64,000 bases of DNA, from NCBI RefSeq assembly GCF_963966145.1, contig NC_091047.1:3534001-3598000 (forward strand), read 5' to 3'. Under the pieces are notes generated by a model. It ran no database searches. It had not been told where the DNA came from and was given only the letters and a program-made list of their open reading frames with translations. Numbering within the stretch: the stretch's first letter is position 1; the number at the start of each line of letters is the position of its first letter. The translations under genes were made by a program, and so were the position numbers. Positions 11,801 to 26,800 of the stretch are shown here, piece after piece. This DNA is from Tenebrio molitor. Lineage: Eukaryota > Arthropoda > Insecta > Coleoptera > Tenebrionidae.

Positions 11801-14800
11801 AAGAGGTCCGATTATCACGTTAAATCAACGTGACCAATCTGAAAGTTATTTTAACGTTGCGAAACTACTTCCCCTTGCCTCGGTTGAAGTATTTTCTGGG
11901 CCTGTGTATTAATTTTTTCCGTGGTAAAATTTTTACGTAGCTTTCTGATCGGATTGGTTTACGTGATTCCCAAAAGAAAAAATGCAAATGGGCCCAAGTT
12001 TCGGGAAACCAACGCAATTCTAACGATTTGTGGTTGAAAAACCGTCTGATTTCAACGTTAAATCAACGTGATTAATCCGGACGTTATTTAAAAGTTGCAA
12101 AACTACTTCTTATTGCCCCAGTTGAAATATTCGTGTGCGATTCGACAGAGAACCGAGCCGTTTTTTCGCTGGTCATTAATCGACCCCCACAACCCCATTT
12201 AGTCCCAACGACGCGAACACCAAAAGAAGTGTAAAACAAAGAGGAGACCAAGAGTGGGCCTTCCCGGAGGCACCCGGATCGATGACCGAACATTACCGAC
12301 TCCTGTAAAAACGATCGTAAAGCAATCGCCGCCTCGATTTTAATAAAAACCGCCGCTTTTCTCAGTTAGAGCCTAATAAAGTGTAAATTATAGGGAGCTG
12401 CGGTCCAATAAGGCCCTCCTCAACCCTTACACCAGCATCGAATAAATCCACCTTCGCCCAAACAATAAATTCGCTTTGAGGAGCCGCTTGCCCCTGCCGC
12501 TGAAACGTTTCAATTTATCGCCAATCATTTCGCCGGGATATATAACACGGGCCGGTGCGGTGGGGGTGGCAACTCATCTCGGACGGATCCGTCCGTAATC
12601 CGCCCCCACGTCGCTGATATTGTTTGGCAATTACGGAAAAACCTGGCGGTGGGACGATAAAAATAGTGTGAATTATCGCCGTTCGGTGTTTCAAATCGAC
12701 TGTGATATTTATGGGGTTCCGCGGTCACCCCCGTAGGAGATCTGGAAGGCCGTTTTCGGGTGCGTGGAGCGACCTCGTCATTTGTCTTGTTAGCTAATAC
12801 AGGAAGTTATCGGAACAGTCGATCATTCGTTGATTTAGCGGGTTCGAGATGTCCATTATAGCACCGTAATCATAACCGTTTCTATTCCCACCAGTCCCAT
12901 AAATAACGCAGGGGACGAATTTTATTTTAGCGGAGAAAATACTAAAGGGGCGGCTTCAACACCTGCAAGACTATTACATCGGGGTTAAATGGTGCAAGTG
13001 CCATCGGAGAAAAATTATTGCGGGCCATTAACGGTATTCCCGAGATTTGGCAATGGATGTGGGGGATCGTTCACCCCCCTTCCACTCTCTCACACGTTCT
13101 CCAAGCTTCAACAAAAAAGAAAAAATGTTTTGGAGTTGTTTACATCGTTATGAAGAAAAGCGGACCCAGTACGGAACCTTGGGGAACACCAGATACAAAT
13201 CTACCGGTAAATTTAAGGAATCGCGGATGCAAATTCTTCGTATCGGTAAAAAGTGGTGCGGAAAAAATATATATTATCCTCCCTTGAATTTTATCATCGG
13301 ACGTATCTCGCAACAAACGGCCATGTATGCTAAACACTCGCCAAGTTGTTTGCATACACGTCTAATTTTATTAGAATTCGTATTTACGGCCAATAAAACA
13401 CGAGAAAACGACCGTTTCCTATTATCACATGCAACACTGAAATATGCATGCGGCCGTAAATAAAACACCCTCAAGGAAATAAAGTCGCTTTTATTATTTT
13501 TAAAGAAAACTTCAACGGCGGTATCGTTCGGAAGTTTATTTGAATAACGAAACTTCGAGACGACAATCCATGCATCCCAACTAGATCCATCCGCGACGGC
13601 TCTGCCCGGAATGCATCCCGGAAAAAAAACAAGCAAAAAAAATCGCATTTTGCGGGATGTTCCGCATCAAATAAAACGGTTAAAAATTGCACCGCGTGAA
13701 ACGCGTTTCAATTCATAACATGCAAACAAAGCGGAACGTTTAGGCCAACCGGGACGGAATGACGGTTCCTGATCCGTCACGGGAGCCGCCCCGGGAAGAA
13801 ACCGGGACTCGATGGTCCGGAATTGCGGCGTGAAGAGGGTGCGTGTCGAATTTGAGCGAATAAAATTTTTTCGGTGGGCGGTCCCCACCTTGCGGGCGAA
13901 GGGGTGCGGTGGCTGTCGTCGTGGCACGGTGCCAGAGGGTTTTAGCAATGATTTTTAGCAAAATCCCAGGGATGTGACGTTTGTTTTAGTCAAAGTGGAG
14001 CTTACGCTTTGATGCCCGTTTATCTACGTCTGCTCTGTGATGGGACCGAATTTGCTCTTTTACCAGTCATTTTTTCCCTGCTGTACACCAATCATTCCAG
14101 GTTTTTCGGTTTTTACAACCATCACATGGCAACAAAGAAGTCTGCTCGCGTTTCCGCTTTCACGATGGCGTCCAGCGTGTTTAAGTAATCAACGGCAAGC
14201 AATATTTTAATTTTCCCACACGCGCAGTGCGATATTAATGAAAACACAAACCAAAATATAAACATATGGCGACATTTCGAGGTCTGTGACACAGTGACGA
14301 GTTTGAGACATGTTTCTGAGAAGTGGAAACAACGATATGGAACTTGATCACTATTTATAAACATCAGACAACATAAACAAGCATCGCGCGAGTTTGTGAC
14401 ATACGTTCGGCGAGTTCGTGACCTGCATTCGGCGAGTTTGTGATGTACCTTTGTAGATATATCACTTTTCCGTTTCAAAAACATGAAATTAATTCAGAGT
14501 GTTTAAGTAAATCGTACTAGACAATTTTCCTTCATTCAAAAATATTATTTTGGTTATTTTTTTCCTACAATGTATTTTGACGAGTTTGAGACTTGTTGTG
14601 AAAAGTGAAAACAGTGAGATGTGGAGCTTCATTACTATTTCTAAGCATCAGACAACATAAACAAACATTCGTTCGGCGAGTTTGTGACCTTCATTCAGCG
14701 AGTTTGTGATTTTCCTTTGCAGAAACATCACTTTCGCGTTTCAGAAACATGAAATTAATTTTTGAATGTGGTTCGTTAACCCACATTGTCCCTTGCATCG

Positions 14801-17800
14801 AGACATTTCCAAAATGTCCCTTAATGGTGCTCATTGTCATTAGTCATGAATAACATCTTTATTATCTGTCAGCTCCCCCCTGAACCTCCCCCGTTGGATT
14901 TCCTGATGTCGTCATTTACGATTCTGAAAGGAACAATAGTTGTGTAATCAACGATCCGTTATAAACGCAAATCGTCGAATTGAAAACAACAACCGCGAGT
15001 TGCAAACGCGAGTCGGCGACACCTCCAACCCCATCGATCGCCACCCACGCGTTAAACCCCTCCGAAAACCACCCCAGCCTCTCAGAACCGAGACGGCTCC
15101 GATTTTAAGTAACGTAACGAGGGTGGCCGCTCGTTCGGCCAATTACAACTATTTTTTCAACGAGGTTGCGCCGTCGCCGCCGCCTGATTTACAACTATCG
15201 CCTTTGACTAGTCGAGCGGCGACGGCGAGCCAACTTTAATTTGCTACTTTTTAAATTGAAAAAGTTCCCGGCCGGTATTATTAAGTTTTATTCATGGCTG
15301 TCTCATCAATTACATCCGATGATTCGCAGAGTTCGAACTCCCGCAGGAACTCTGCAAATCAATTCCCCGTTGAGTGTATTCACGACCGCTCCTTGATCTG
15401 TTTACTCCGAAAAAACAAGTACGAGGGGGTTGTTGATTCGCGATGCATTTCCGGTCGAAGACCGACCGGTTAATTTTCTAATGGGGCGGAAGGAATCGCG
15501 TGCCATTTGGAAGTTGCCGATTGGAAGTTACGACCGTGTTGGAGCGGATTTTTCTCGCAGACGTCGTAATTTGGTTAAATTTCACTGCAGAAAGCTGCTG
15601 CATCCACTGCTGCAGAGTCACGTGATTTGTCTGATTCCGCAAGACCACACCACGTTCCGGCTGTAAACGTCGCTGCGCAACGTTTCACCCATTTTTTACA
15701 TCAGGGGTTGTTAGAGGGACGTCCGTGGCTCGCTCGTGGGCCTCTCGGGGATGGAAAGCGCCCGCAACTTTCGCTCATTTGCCCCGTTGCAATTCTTTTA
15801 CTTTTGACAAAGCTTATCGCCATTTAATCTCCTTGACTGATGATACCTTCCACCACTGCGCCAGGATGCAATTTGCAAACCACAACGAGAAACTTTCTTA
15901 TCTTTAATAAAAACGTCATAATCCTGAACTATTACACTGTGATTCACTTGCAGAACTACTTCAAATACTAAGATGGAAACAAGAAAACTTCAGGGCAAGG
16001 GGTAATTCCGATCACAAGCTTATCTTGCAAGAACTCATTAGAAATGCGCTAAAACAAGTTGCATCAAATACACAAGTTAAAAATCGACTGATCGGAATTC
16101 CCCCGTTTGAATCTGGGGACCATCGCGAGTCCAAGACATATCTTTTTGAACGCGCCATTACAAATTATTCTTTAATTAAACCTCTTCTGCAAGATCGTTC
16201 GTTGCTGAACAGCTTCAGTAGTAAATTGTTACGGCAACGTGCAGCAAATCAAGAGGCGGAAACCGAGACAGTAATTCGAGCAGCTTGGATGCAGGCGGGT
16301 ATTCGGTCTTAATTTGCCGAGTTGAAAAAAACTCGCGTCTGCACTCGTGTTGCTAATTGTAATATCAAGTTTTGGGGTGAAACAATGGAAATAACAAGTG
16401 GGGCGTCTGGTACCCCATTGGTGCAAGTAAATTAGCTGCTATCTCGCGGAATCACCGCTGCACCGAATGAAATACACCCCGTGTCAGGAAACGTGATATC
16501 CAGCCCTGTTCCGCGTCTAACATCTCGCATATATTGTCTTTGAGACGCTGCTGTCAGGAACACACTCCGCTCGAAAACCCCCTAGCGCCATTTTCGAAAA
16601 CAATAAAAATCCCTCTCTCCGTCCGCCGATAAATCTTCTTTTTTCGGCAGGGAAGAAGAGAAACAATTCACGAGTAAGTAGAAGCGATATCCGCGTTTGG
16701 AGGGCCGTTCCAGAAGTGGCCCGGCCAAAGAAAAACATCCCTCGACAAGATATTTTCTCATTATAACTACATCGGCAGTTGAGATTTCGCAAAAAGGATA
16801 AAATAACAGACAAGATAAATGACCCCGGACGGACATAAAATCCGCTCCGAGATAGATTACGCCGCGACGCGGTCCGGAATTAGCATCGGCGAGCTTTGAG
16901 CTTTTTGCTCGAAACGTGTGCAGTTCGAAGTTGACGCTAGGTAATGGCGTTACGGGACTTAATTTGGAAAGTTGCGTGAGGCGAAACTTCTTTGGAAATA
17001 TTTCGAGTGCTCCATTCGACTCATTTGCGACAATAAAGCTGTAAAGATCCGCGCTCGGGATATCTGCCAGTCGGCATAAAGCTCGACTTGCGTAATTAGA
17101 TTAGGGGTTGGAATTGCATTTGGTGTTTACAATTCGGCACGTTTAGGGGCGCCATCGCTCAAAGAAAAACCAGACGGCAAGGGTGCGTCTCAATCGGGGA
17201 TGAATACGCACACCGGAATGCTTCCTGATTATCAGGAACAGCACATTCCCGAAAATTACTTCCTGCTGGTGTCGTCGTCGCCTCGCCCGGATTTATTAGA
17301 TTTGCCGACTTTGAAAAACTATACGTTTCGCTTTAAACGTTCGACTCGTAAAAATCTAATTCTACGATCAAATTAGATCAATATCGTGGAATCCGGAGAG
17401 ACATCTCCGTTTAGATTCGGTCCGGATTTGGGGTACAGATAGAAGAGGCGAATTTATTTCCATTTTCTTGTCCCGATTCTTTCAAACTTCCCAAATAAAA
17501 CACAACAGATAAATTAAAAGTTTATCGGTTGTTCGGTTTAATTCGACTTCGACATTCAGATCTGTGGCCATTTCTGGATCGGATCAGCCGACGGAAAGAA
17601 CTCGGAATAGAAATATAAATATGTTCGAAATGAAGCCGTACGAGGCAAGAACAATAAAAGCGAAAGAGATTGGCAAAGGAAACATCCGCCCAATGTATGT
17701 ACGACATTCACCCTAATTCCTCGCAGACCGGGCCGCCCCTGCATCCAGCGCCAACTTTCATAAATCCGCCCTTCCTAAATCATCCCCGTCGAAAAAAACT

Positions 17801-20800
17801 CGCCACCAAAACCGTGTCTGGTGCAAGAATGAAGTCGAGAACTGCCGTAAACGCATTTAACGGCATTCCGTGACCCATAAAGTAACTGTAAGAGTCGCAG
17901 TAATGGATATCCAGGCGCCTCCTTCGCACACACGACGCCGCCGATTCCTCCGGATTACGGGATCGATCCCTCACTTGGGCACCCTCTCGAACCCGGATTA
18001 TCGGTCGTTCAACGTCTGCCAAAGAAAAATGATAATTACGCCCGACGTAATTATATCGGATTTTCCCCCGTCCGCCGACATAAATCCTCACAATTAGGGC
18101 CTTTCACCTTTACGTTATCAGTCTCGTTTTAATTCACCGGAACGCTTTTCACGAGCTTAATAAGCGGACTGATTGCCGCTTAAACTCCGGTGGGGCCGTA
18201 AAAAATTATATCAAATGTCGCCGTAAAAAGCGCTACGCGGAGCTGTAAAGGCGATAATACCTCGGTGACGTCATTATGCTAAGCGTGCGGGGCCCCAGGA
18301 GCCGCCCCCGCGGATGCGAACTCGGTAGGTAAGGTTTTTCGCGGATCATCGATAAAAGGGAAAACAAATACGGAGTGCTCGCCAAAGGGCTCAAAAATTA
18401 CAATTTCCCTCTGTTGTTCTTATTTTTGTCTTTGACACTGCAACATTTCCAATCCCTTTTCCCTCTTCCACATTATCTTTTTCCATTTGCTCATTTATTA
18501 TTTACTCTTGAAATTCAATTATTTTCCAAAACCCAACCTCTTTTCTTCGTTTTTCCATTTCTTCTTCAATTCTTATTTCATCTCTGTTCTTTCCGAAATT
18601 ATTTTCTTAAGCTTCGTTCTAAAACAAGTCGAACACCCCACACTCCCGTCGTTATGCTAAACGCCGCCGCCCCCGTCCCGACTCCGACTTTTTCGGGGGC
18701 GTTTTTCTCGTAATTTTATCGACGGTAAAGAAAACAGATATAGGAGCAAAAAAGCCATCATCGAGTGCGTCCCCGTCTAATGGAAATATCATCGACGTCT
18801 CTCAAGTCGTCGGTCCGACTCGGCGGCGGCGCGGCCGCCCCCTCGCCTATTTTTTTCGGAAAATCCACTCTCCGACGAAAAACTCACGACGTGTCTAATT
18901 ACTCGATCCCCGTAAACGCCGCCGACAAGAACGACCAAACGAAAAAATCTAAATCGTAAATCCGATGCGGGAGTTTTTGTCCCTTCTTTTGTTGGCCCGT
19001 TCCGACGAGTGGATGCTCGTTTTATTCGGGGCGTGGACGCTAATAAAATTATGCAAGTTAATTTTTTTTTTTTGACGAAAACGGAAACAATGAGGTTAGT
19101 TTAATGGAAACGTCTCGAGTCGTTTGCCAACAGTTAAATTAATTTAAAATTTTAATTGGTAATTAACTGTTTGATGTATCATGAAACTGGTTTAATTGGA
19201 TAATATTTTAACGGGGTGAAAACGGTAAATTGGGCGAAAGGTGGAGTTTTCACGTTTGAGGTGGAACGTGATCAGCGCCCGCGACTCTCCTCAAAGACAA
19301 AGTTTTAGACTAATTGGATTTTTACGAACATTCTGTATATCCTCCAGATAAACCGTTTAAATAAAATAGATGCAGACGTAAAATTATTAATAGTTATTTG
19401 CATATCAAGGCCGCGAAATCATTCTTTAACGTACCGAGAGAAAAATTGTCGCCGAGGTCGCTTGCGGCCGAGGCAGACAATCTCAAGGACGTTTATGGAT
19501 TTCGCGGCCAAGGTGTACACAACCGAAAAATCTAAACGACAGTCTTATGTGGAAACTCTGATTTGTATCAAATATTAACATACGCGGTCGTTAATAGCAA
19601 CGGCCGCGAGATTGGATTTCGCGACTGGTTTTAGGTACGCGAAATGCCCGTTTCGCGTAAGTTGCACAACAAACAAACAATTAGTGCCTTTACACTCCAA
19701 CCTAACCTCTGACATGCGACGTTTCTCGGCGATAACAAAAAAGACTTGACAGAATGCCACCCCCATAAATTCCACTTGAGGTGCGGCTTCACCAACCCCG
19801 TTCTTTAACCCCCTTGATATCTCCCGTCGCCTGGTGAGTTATAAAACACATCCATCCTGTCGCGGCGGCGTATACGTTTCATATTTGATACATTACCTCT
19901 ATAGAGTCGGCGGTATAACAAACTGCAAGACCTGGGGGAAGTACAGACGCACTATTAACATGCCTAAACAGTTCCGGGGCACTTTACTTATTCATGGCCA
20001 CGACTCGTCGGTTCCCTTCTCGATTTTTCATCATGCCTTCATTACGCGCCTGTGGCACACCTGAAAACCTCCGGGAGCCCGGAGTCGAACGTCCGGATCT
20101 GATCTCTCGTCTCGATCTGTCTGTGTGTTTTTTTCTCGTTGCCGACCCCATCGTTGGAGGGCAAGTTACGAGCTCGTGGATTATAAATGAGCACGGTCCC
20201 TCTAAGCCAGAGAGCGGGTAATTACTTCATAAAATTAAACCGACCTGTTTATTAAAATACGGTTTGCTCGGCATGTGTAGTCGGATTAAATTCGCGTTTC
20301 GAGTTTGGGGATTTTTTACGGTTAAGGGATTACGGGAGACGTACTGAGAGAATAATTAATCTCTTTGCACAATAAATGTTGCGTAAGTATCTATAACCAG
20401 TCTCTCAGGCAGCCATTAATGATACACGTTATCTTCCGCTTTTAAGTGTAAACCGAACGATCAGATTCACCGTTTCCAGTATTTCCCCGGAAACTTGGCC
20501 CGAATCAGATCCAGTTTCCACCGGAGCGACGCCAGATTCAGTAATTCCGCGGCTTCATTAAGACCAGAATCTGAAATGTCTGCTCGAAATGCCGTCGCAG
20601 TGCTTGCCAATTCCGTCTGGTCGCGAGAGGAATAATTCCACCCGATTTGCCTCCACTCGAAAACGTCTGGGACGCTCACCCGCGGTGGTTTTTACCTGGA
20701 ACCGAGATTTAATATGATATTTATTAATGCCTTGGCAAAAAATTTCATTTCGGATGTAGGTTTCGTCCTGGGCGAATTTTTTCTATCGACAGAAATCAGA

Positions 20801-23800
20801 ACGGAATTAAACAAAAGAGGAAAAAAAACTTGTGAAAGGTCTGGCGAGAGTTTATGAAACATGGCACGTCAGCGCGGGCTTTCAGAGGCATCATTTTTAT
20901 TTAAAGTTTCCTTAAAGTGAGTAGGAATCCATTAGGTGACAACGGTTTCCAATCATTCTCTTTTCTTCGGGGTCGCGTTGCGTTTGATGTTCTTTCGTGT
21001 ATCGATCTGGCGGCAGTTTGCCAACCGTAATGTCAATACTGAACCCATTTAATTATTCCATTAATACATTATTTTATTAATTTCGAATGGACCCATGAAA
21101 TAGTAATTAGTTTGGACAAAAGAGCCCACAAATGGAGCCCTCCTAATCACAAACACGTTTCAAACGGGACCGGACACAGAAATCTGAATTAGCTCCAAAT
21201 ATTAATTCGGAATTGATGTGGACTGTTTTGTGAGCGTAGCGCTAATAGGCCATAATCGCCTGAAATTAGGGCGAAACTCGCCTTATTGAAATATTGTGAA
21301 CCACGTCACGGACCCCAAATCAAATTCTTGCTTTAAACGGGATTTGGTCGAATTTCCGCATCCAACGGCTAATGAAGATATTTCCGAGGAACCGTGCCGG
21401 ATTGTTAAAGCCAATTCTAATCTGCATTATAATTGGCGCGGCTTTCAAAAGATTCTGTTTAATGGAATGGCACAACTAATTTGTCATTTCGTGGCTTGGT
21501 AGCTTCAACAAAAATTTACTTCGAGCCAACTGCAATTGTGGTTTCGACACGTACACGACCGGTGCAATGGAGAACCCGTTAGGAATTCATGAGCCAAATT
21601 TCCATTTCATTTATTTATTCTTCCGTCATTTATTAATAATCAATATCACGTGAATTTATTCATAAGATCCCAGACTTGTGTGCTTGTCTGAAAAAACACA
21701 ATTTATATTTTATAAAGCATCGATACTTTTTCAATTCTGCCATCACACACGTACGCACATCCAAAACTTTCCGATCTCGATCACGTGGACCCCCTTGTTG
21801 GTTCTTAATCCTTCAGAGATAATGATTCCAGTGAAATTAGATGCTCCGCTTACGAGGAAAATCCACCGAAGACAAAATGAAGCCCCACAGAGGTCTTCAT
21901 GGAAGAAAGAAGAGAAAAACGGAGACCAAGAAATTTGCACCAACATGTGCCATTCCAAAACTATTCAATGACGGAACCAGTTTGTTTCAGCAAATTAGAA
22001 GGAACAGAGAGATTTTGCATCAAATTTTGGTGTACAGGTAAAACTAAGCCAAATTAAAGATGTTATTCCTTAGGGAACAACGAGGAAACTACCAACATCT
22101 CATCATGTTTCACTACCAAAGAGAGAAGTGGTAGAATCCTGCCATTCGGGTTCACTAAACAAAATCAAACCAAAAGGGAAGTAGAGTCATGACTCTTTGG
22201 AATTCAGAGGAATCTCCTCAGATTGTTTTTGTACCAACACTGGAGAGCACTATTTGGAAAGACGCCGTGAAAGAACAACCAGAAAGTGTGAGGTTTCGAA
22301 GAGCTGAATCCAGTTTACAATCCCGAGCTGATCTCAAGTGTCTTTTCCTTGAAACTGAAATATGATGACTCTTTCCACTTTGCACCTACTGAACTCGAAA
22401 AACGTATTTGTTGTTTTCTCCGACAAATCAGGATTGGTTCCTACCATGCCGCAAGCTCGGTCACTTGTGGATTCCCATTAGTTTCCTATCGATCTGGTCC
22501 TGACAAACCGTTCAGTTCAGTTTATCGCTTCCAGAATCGACGGATGTGAAACAGACGCCACCCAGATCAGTCTGCAAATTAATTCGGTGAATTCCCGAAT
22601 GTGCACTGAATCACATTAATTTACAATTTAGTATGCAGCTTAACAGAATACGATTAAGTGACAGAGGAGTGACGTCGGCGGTATTGATTGGGGTGTCGGA
22701 CGCACACCTCGTCGCTAATTAGTCGAGTAGCCCTTTGGAAAAATCTCCGATTACTGATTACACCCCCGTGGAGCATCTTAACGAAGCCACCGCACCACCG
22801 TTCAATTAGTATCAAATTCTCCACCTGAGAGACAATTTTTTCGCCGGTCGTCCCTTCACCGACTAATTGAAGCGCCACTTCAATTAATTATAACCGGGTT
22901 TGTGGTCGTTTGTGATGTAAATTAGCAACAGCCGATAATTAAGTCAACAATGATCCAACGGCAGGCACCATATGTATGTTGATTTGATTCTTGTTATTTT
23001 TGCCGCCAACGTGATTTATTAACGTGTTTATGCAAAATTATTTCCGTTGCCATTAGGCAAAAACCGTGCGGGACCGACCGAGTCGATTAATCGACCGCGA
23101 TAACCTCGAGATGGTCGTTTTTCTGCGGTTCGAAATCTCGATATCGCCCCCGGTTCGCTTTTTCTTCCTTCGCAGGATAATTAATGGGGGAAAAATCGCG
23201 TGTCGCAGATTGATCGATATGTTTTTCATCGGCAGATGCGAGGAGAAGTCATCAATTTTTCTATTAGGCCGATGATGGCGGTCCTCCGTCATGTTTCCGG
23301 TCGTCCAGAACGCGTTTCGACTCGTGGCGCTGTGCGATTCGCAGAGTGAGCGGCGGACGCTGCTGCCATCTAGTTTGATCCAATGAGAAGAACGCGAATT
23401 GTCAAGTCGTCGCGCAGCAAGAAACAAGACTAACTAAGCAAACAAAATTTGCTCAACCCTATTGTAGAATGTATCAAATTTGTATTATTTAATCATCCCT
23501 GTAATTAAACCTGAATAAATATTACCCCGGAAATATACAGCAAATAGTAAACATTGCGTTCCATTTTAAATGCAAATTAAAAATAAACACGAAGAAAAAT
23601 GTTATTCCCGTGAGATGGAGTCAACTTCAAGTGCGGTCTTTGTTCCAGGTGTCGTGGATCCGGCACCGGGACCTGCACCTGCTCACCGTGGGCAGGTCGA
23701 CCTACACCTCCGACCAGAGGTTCACCAGCATCCATAATCCCATGACGGAGGACTGGACGCTCCAAGTGCGCTATCCGCAGCGTCGAGACAGCGGCGTTTA

Positions 23801-26800
23801 CGAATGCCAAGTTGGCACGACGCCGCCGATAGGATTCTCCATGTCACTGTCCGTCGTAGGTGAGTAGGCCCCCAACGACGTTCAGCTGTCGTTCCCAAAA
23901 TTAGCCTCCTTGCAATCCCAGCCCTCTGGGAAATTTAATGAACTTTCGGCTAAACGGCGTAGATGCAGCCGGTTAATTTGCGAAATTGCAGCACGTTAGC
24001 CATCTGCTGGCTCCTAGGTGGATTTATCATAATGCGAACGTGGAGGTCTTCCGGTTTTGCTTAATTGAATCTCCCGACCAGCAGTTATCGAACGATCGGA
24101 GATCTGCGAAAAAAGTCAAGAGGGTGGAAATGTGCATTCCGACTAATCCGAAACTAACGTCTCCACTATCTGATGCGCTTTTTACCCCCCGGAAAAGTTT
24201 AGATTGACTGATGCAGAAAGAGTAAACGCCTTCGCGTTTTGAAAGTGGAGATTTTAAATTACGAACTTTGCGAATGATGAATTTAAGAATCCATTAGCAC
24301 AAAACAGTGAAATGTTATAAATAAAAAACGCCTTGTTAATGCTTATTAGGTTTTTTATTTTTCTTGTGGGGAATATAAAAATGAGCCTCTTAAACAATTC
24401 AGAACTTATTTTCTGCTCGAACACAGTTCGGTCCCTCGACCCTCCCCAATCCGGGCCGAAAAACTGTGGGGACCCCGTTGGAGCGCCGCCGGAGAATTTT
24501 AATCTAATCCCTTCAGATTAGGAGTGCTTAAAAAGGGCATCCCTGAGTCGGCGAAACGTTATTTCTAGCCAATACCACCTTTACTTCAATTAAGGAAGCT
24601 ATTATTAGAGCGTTTCCTGAGAAACCGGAACGCAGAAGAAAATTCCAACTAAGAGAAACTTGAATCTGGCTGAATTAATTAAAACTTCCGGGCTAAAGAC
24701 TCGACCATTATTGGTGAATGCAAGGGAGAAGGGGGGAAAGATCATCGGCCCACGTCACTTAAAGTGCATCGACTGCTTTCGGTCGCCTGACAACTGCAGA
24801 TAAACCGGAAACTGGACGCGGATAATCGCTGGAAAAACTTCTGAGAGACCGTCGTCCCGGATCTGTATATATAACACTTACGCTTTGGCAAAAATATATA
24901 CCCGCGTCACATAAATTGCCCAATAAAACTCTCAGGGCGGTACGCGAGAAGTCTCATATAGGTAAAAGTGTTCATTTATCATTGGGAGTATTGCAAAACG
25001 CGCTCATATTTTTTATGCACCACCTATTTATCATTGATATTAAAAGTCGCATAAATGATAATGCACAATTTCCGGGACGTCTCACAAGAGTAATATTCTC
25101 TGAGTAAATATTTCTAAGAGATTGCCGGCGCCATCCCTAAAAAAAGACGTAGAGAGTGATCTTCTAGGCTAAAAGCGATGCGAGGGATTCACAGCATGTC
25201 GATAAAATTTTGAGAAGATCAAACCGTCTCCGTTCAGCACGGTTCAGCTTTATCGTCACGTGTGGCGTGAGCGGTAGACGCTGGCGCCATCTCCTCGACA
25301 ACCGACGGAGTAAATAGTACGATTAGCGAAAGTGGCGCCGTACATTCTTCACTTGGCTTTTCTTATCTTACCAATCGAGCGAAGGAAAGTGGTGCGACAA
25401 AAAGCGCACCAGCTACAACTCGAAATTATTCCATTCGAGAAGTTGAAAGCGTCATTCAGGACGACTTCCTCCTGTGAGTAACTCTCGATAAATGTGAATG
25501 GGTGAAAAAAGAGCGACATAAATATTTCTGGGAGCGGATAGTTGTGCGCATTATATTCCTGTCTCTCCTCGTGTCAATTATTCTTTCCGGGGCGCGCCTC
25601 GATACCGAATGATAACGCGGTCCTTCGGCATTATCCTGTCAAACAGTCGCATCGAATGCTCGCCCCGCAAAGACACTGTTATTAAATTCCATCGATCGTC
25701 CGCACAGTGTGATACTCTTCGAGACGGCACGCCCGGATGTTCCCTTTTCATAACCTTGATCCGGCCACAAGCCGGGACGTGACCGGGGGCACCCTTTGTG
25801 CCTGTCTGTTGCCCCCAATAACATCTTCAGAACAACAAACGCTAATTAAAATGCGCTCGTCGCGACTTCGCCCATAACTCACCGCCGGAAACGAGCGCGA
25901 CGCGGACCGAATCCGAAACGGGAAAGTGCGCGGGACCCGGGTCCGGTCGGAGCGGTGGCGATTTTTCACTTTTAATAAAACAAGACCGGGTGTCTGGCAC
26001 TTTCGCTTTTAAAAATTTGTATTCATCGAAAGTTTCATCATTCGGCGGCAGCTGCAGCCACCTTGCGTAAGGCGCATTAATCGCAACCTTATTCTAAGTG
26101 AAGGCAATTTAGGGAGTAACTTTGATTTATCGCCCTCCCGAACGGGGGATCGCGAAAATAACTGCTCAGACGTTCGCCCCGTTCCAATACCTATCATTTT
26201 AATTTGCATGCTAATTCGGCCACGCCGCAGAAACATTATCGCAAGCCCGCCAACCGGAGACGATCGAATTTCGGGGGTACGTGCCCCGGTTCGGAAAGGT
26301 GCACGCACTTCATGATTTCAGCGTCCCGGGGGTTGACGAATGTTAATCTGATGCGGGACTGGGATGGTGAAAAAGCTGTTTATTTCCGGATGCGTCTTTG
26401 GCCGTGATTCATTTCGGCCTCTCGATATATTGCCGCCATTAATTTTTCGAAAAGGTCGAAGACACCAAATGAAATTTTGATCTTGTCCTCAACAGGACAA
26501 AAATTTCACATTCATCAAAATATAAGAGCTTTTATACCAACATCCTGTGCATTTTCTTATGGAGCTTCGGTTTGCAATTCAAGGTCATTCGAAATCAATC
26601 AAAATTGAAGACACAAATTCGAAAACATTGGAAACGGACATTCAAAATCTAAGAAAAGAGAAACTTGTATGATTCTACTGCTAGAAGACTACTAAATTGC
26701 CGTTTGCAGAGCAAATATTGCGTTGTTTTGATAACAGTAATCTACATCATACAAACTTTGTACACTATCGGGTGTAGAGAATTTAACTAATTACACAACT

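Larger units (their letters stand above)
9823..23648 (+). other. dpr intron 2 (13.8 kb)
   Basis: Begins GTGAGC, ends TTGTTCCAG. It holds the CAACGT-rich array, a LINE remnant, the GCGAGTTTGTGAC array, a small hairpin, a pyrimidine tract and two coding-like stretches, listed separately. The remaining sequence shows nothing I can name. Confidence 0.85.

Noticed and set aside
15326..15355. Possible tRNA because of GTTCGAACTC
   Set aside because: It is a simple hairpin; no acceptor, D or anticodon arms are present.
24000..24012. CAGCAGATGGC on the minus strand as a sixth bipartite motif
   Set aside because: The core resembles CTCF, but the GTGAG half is missing at the expected distance.
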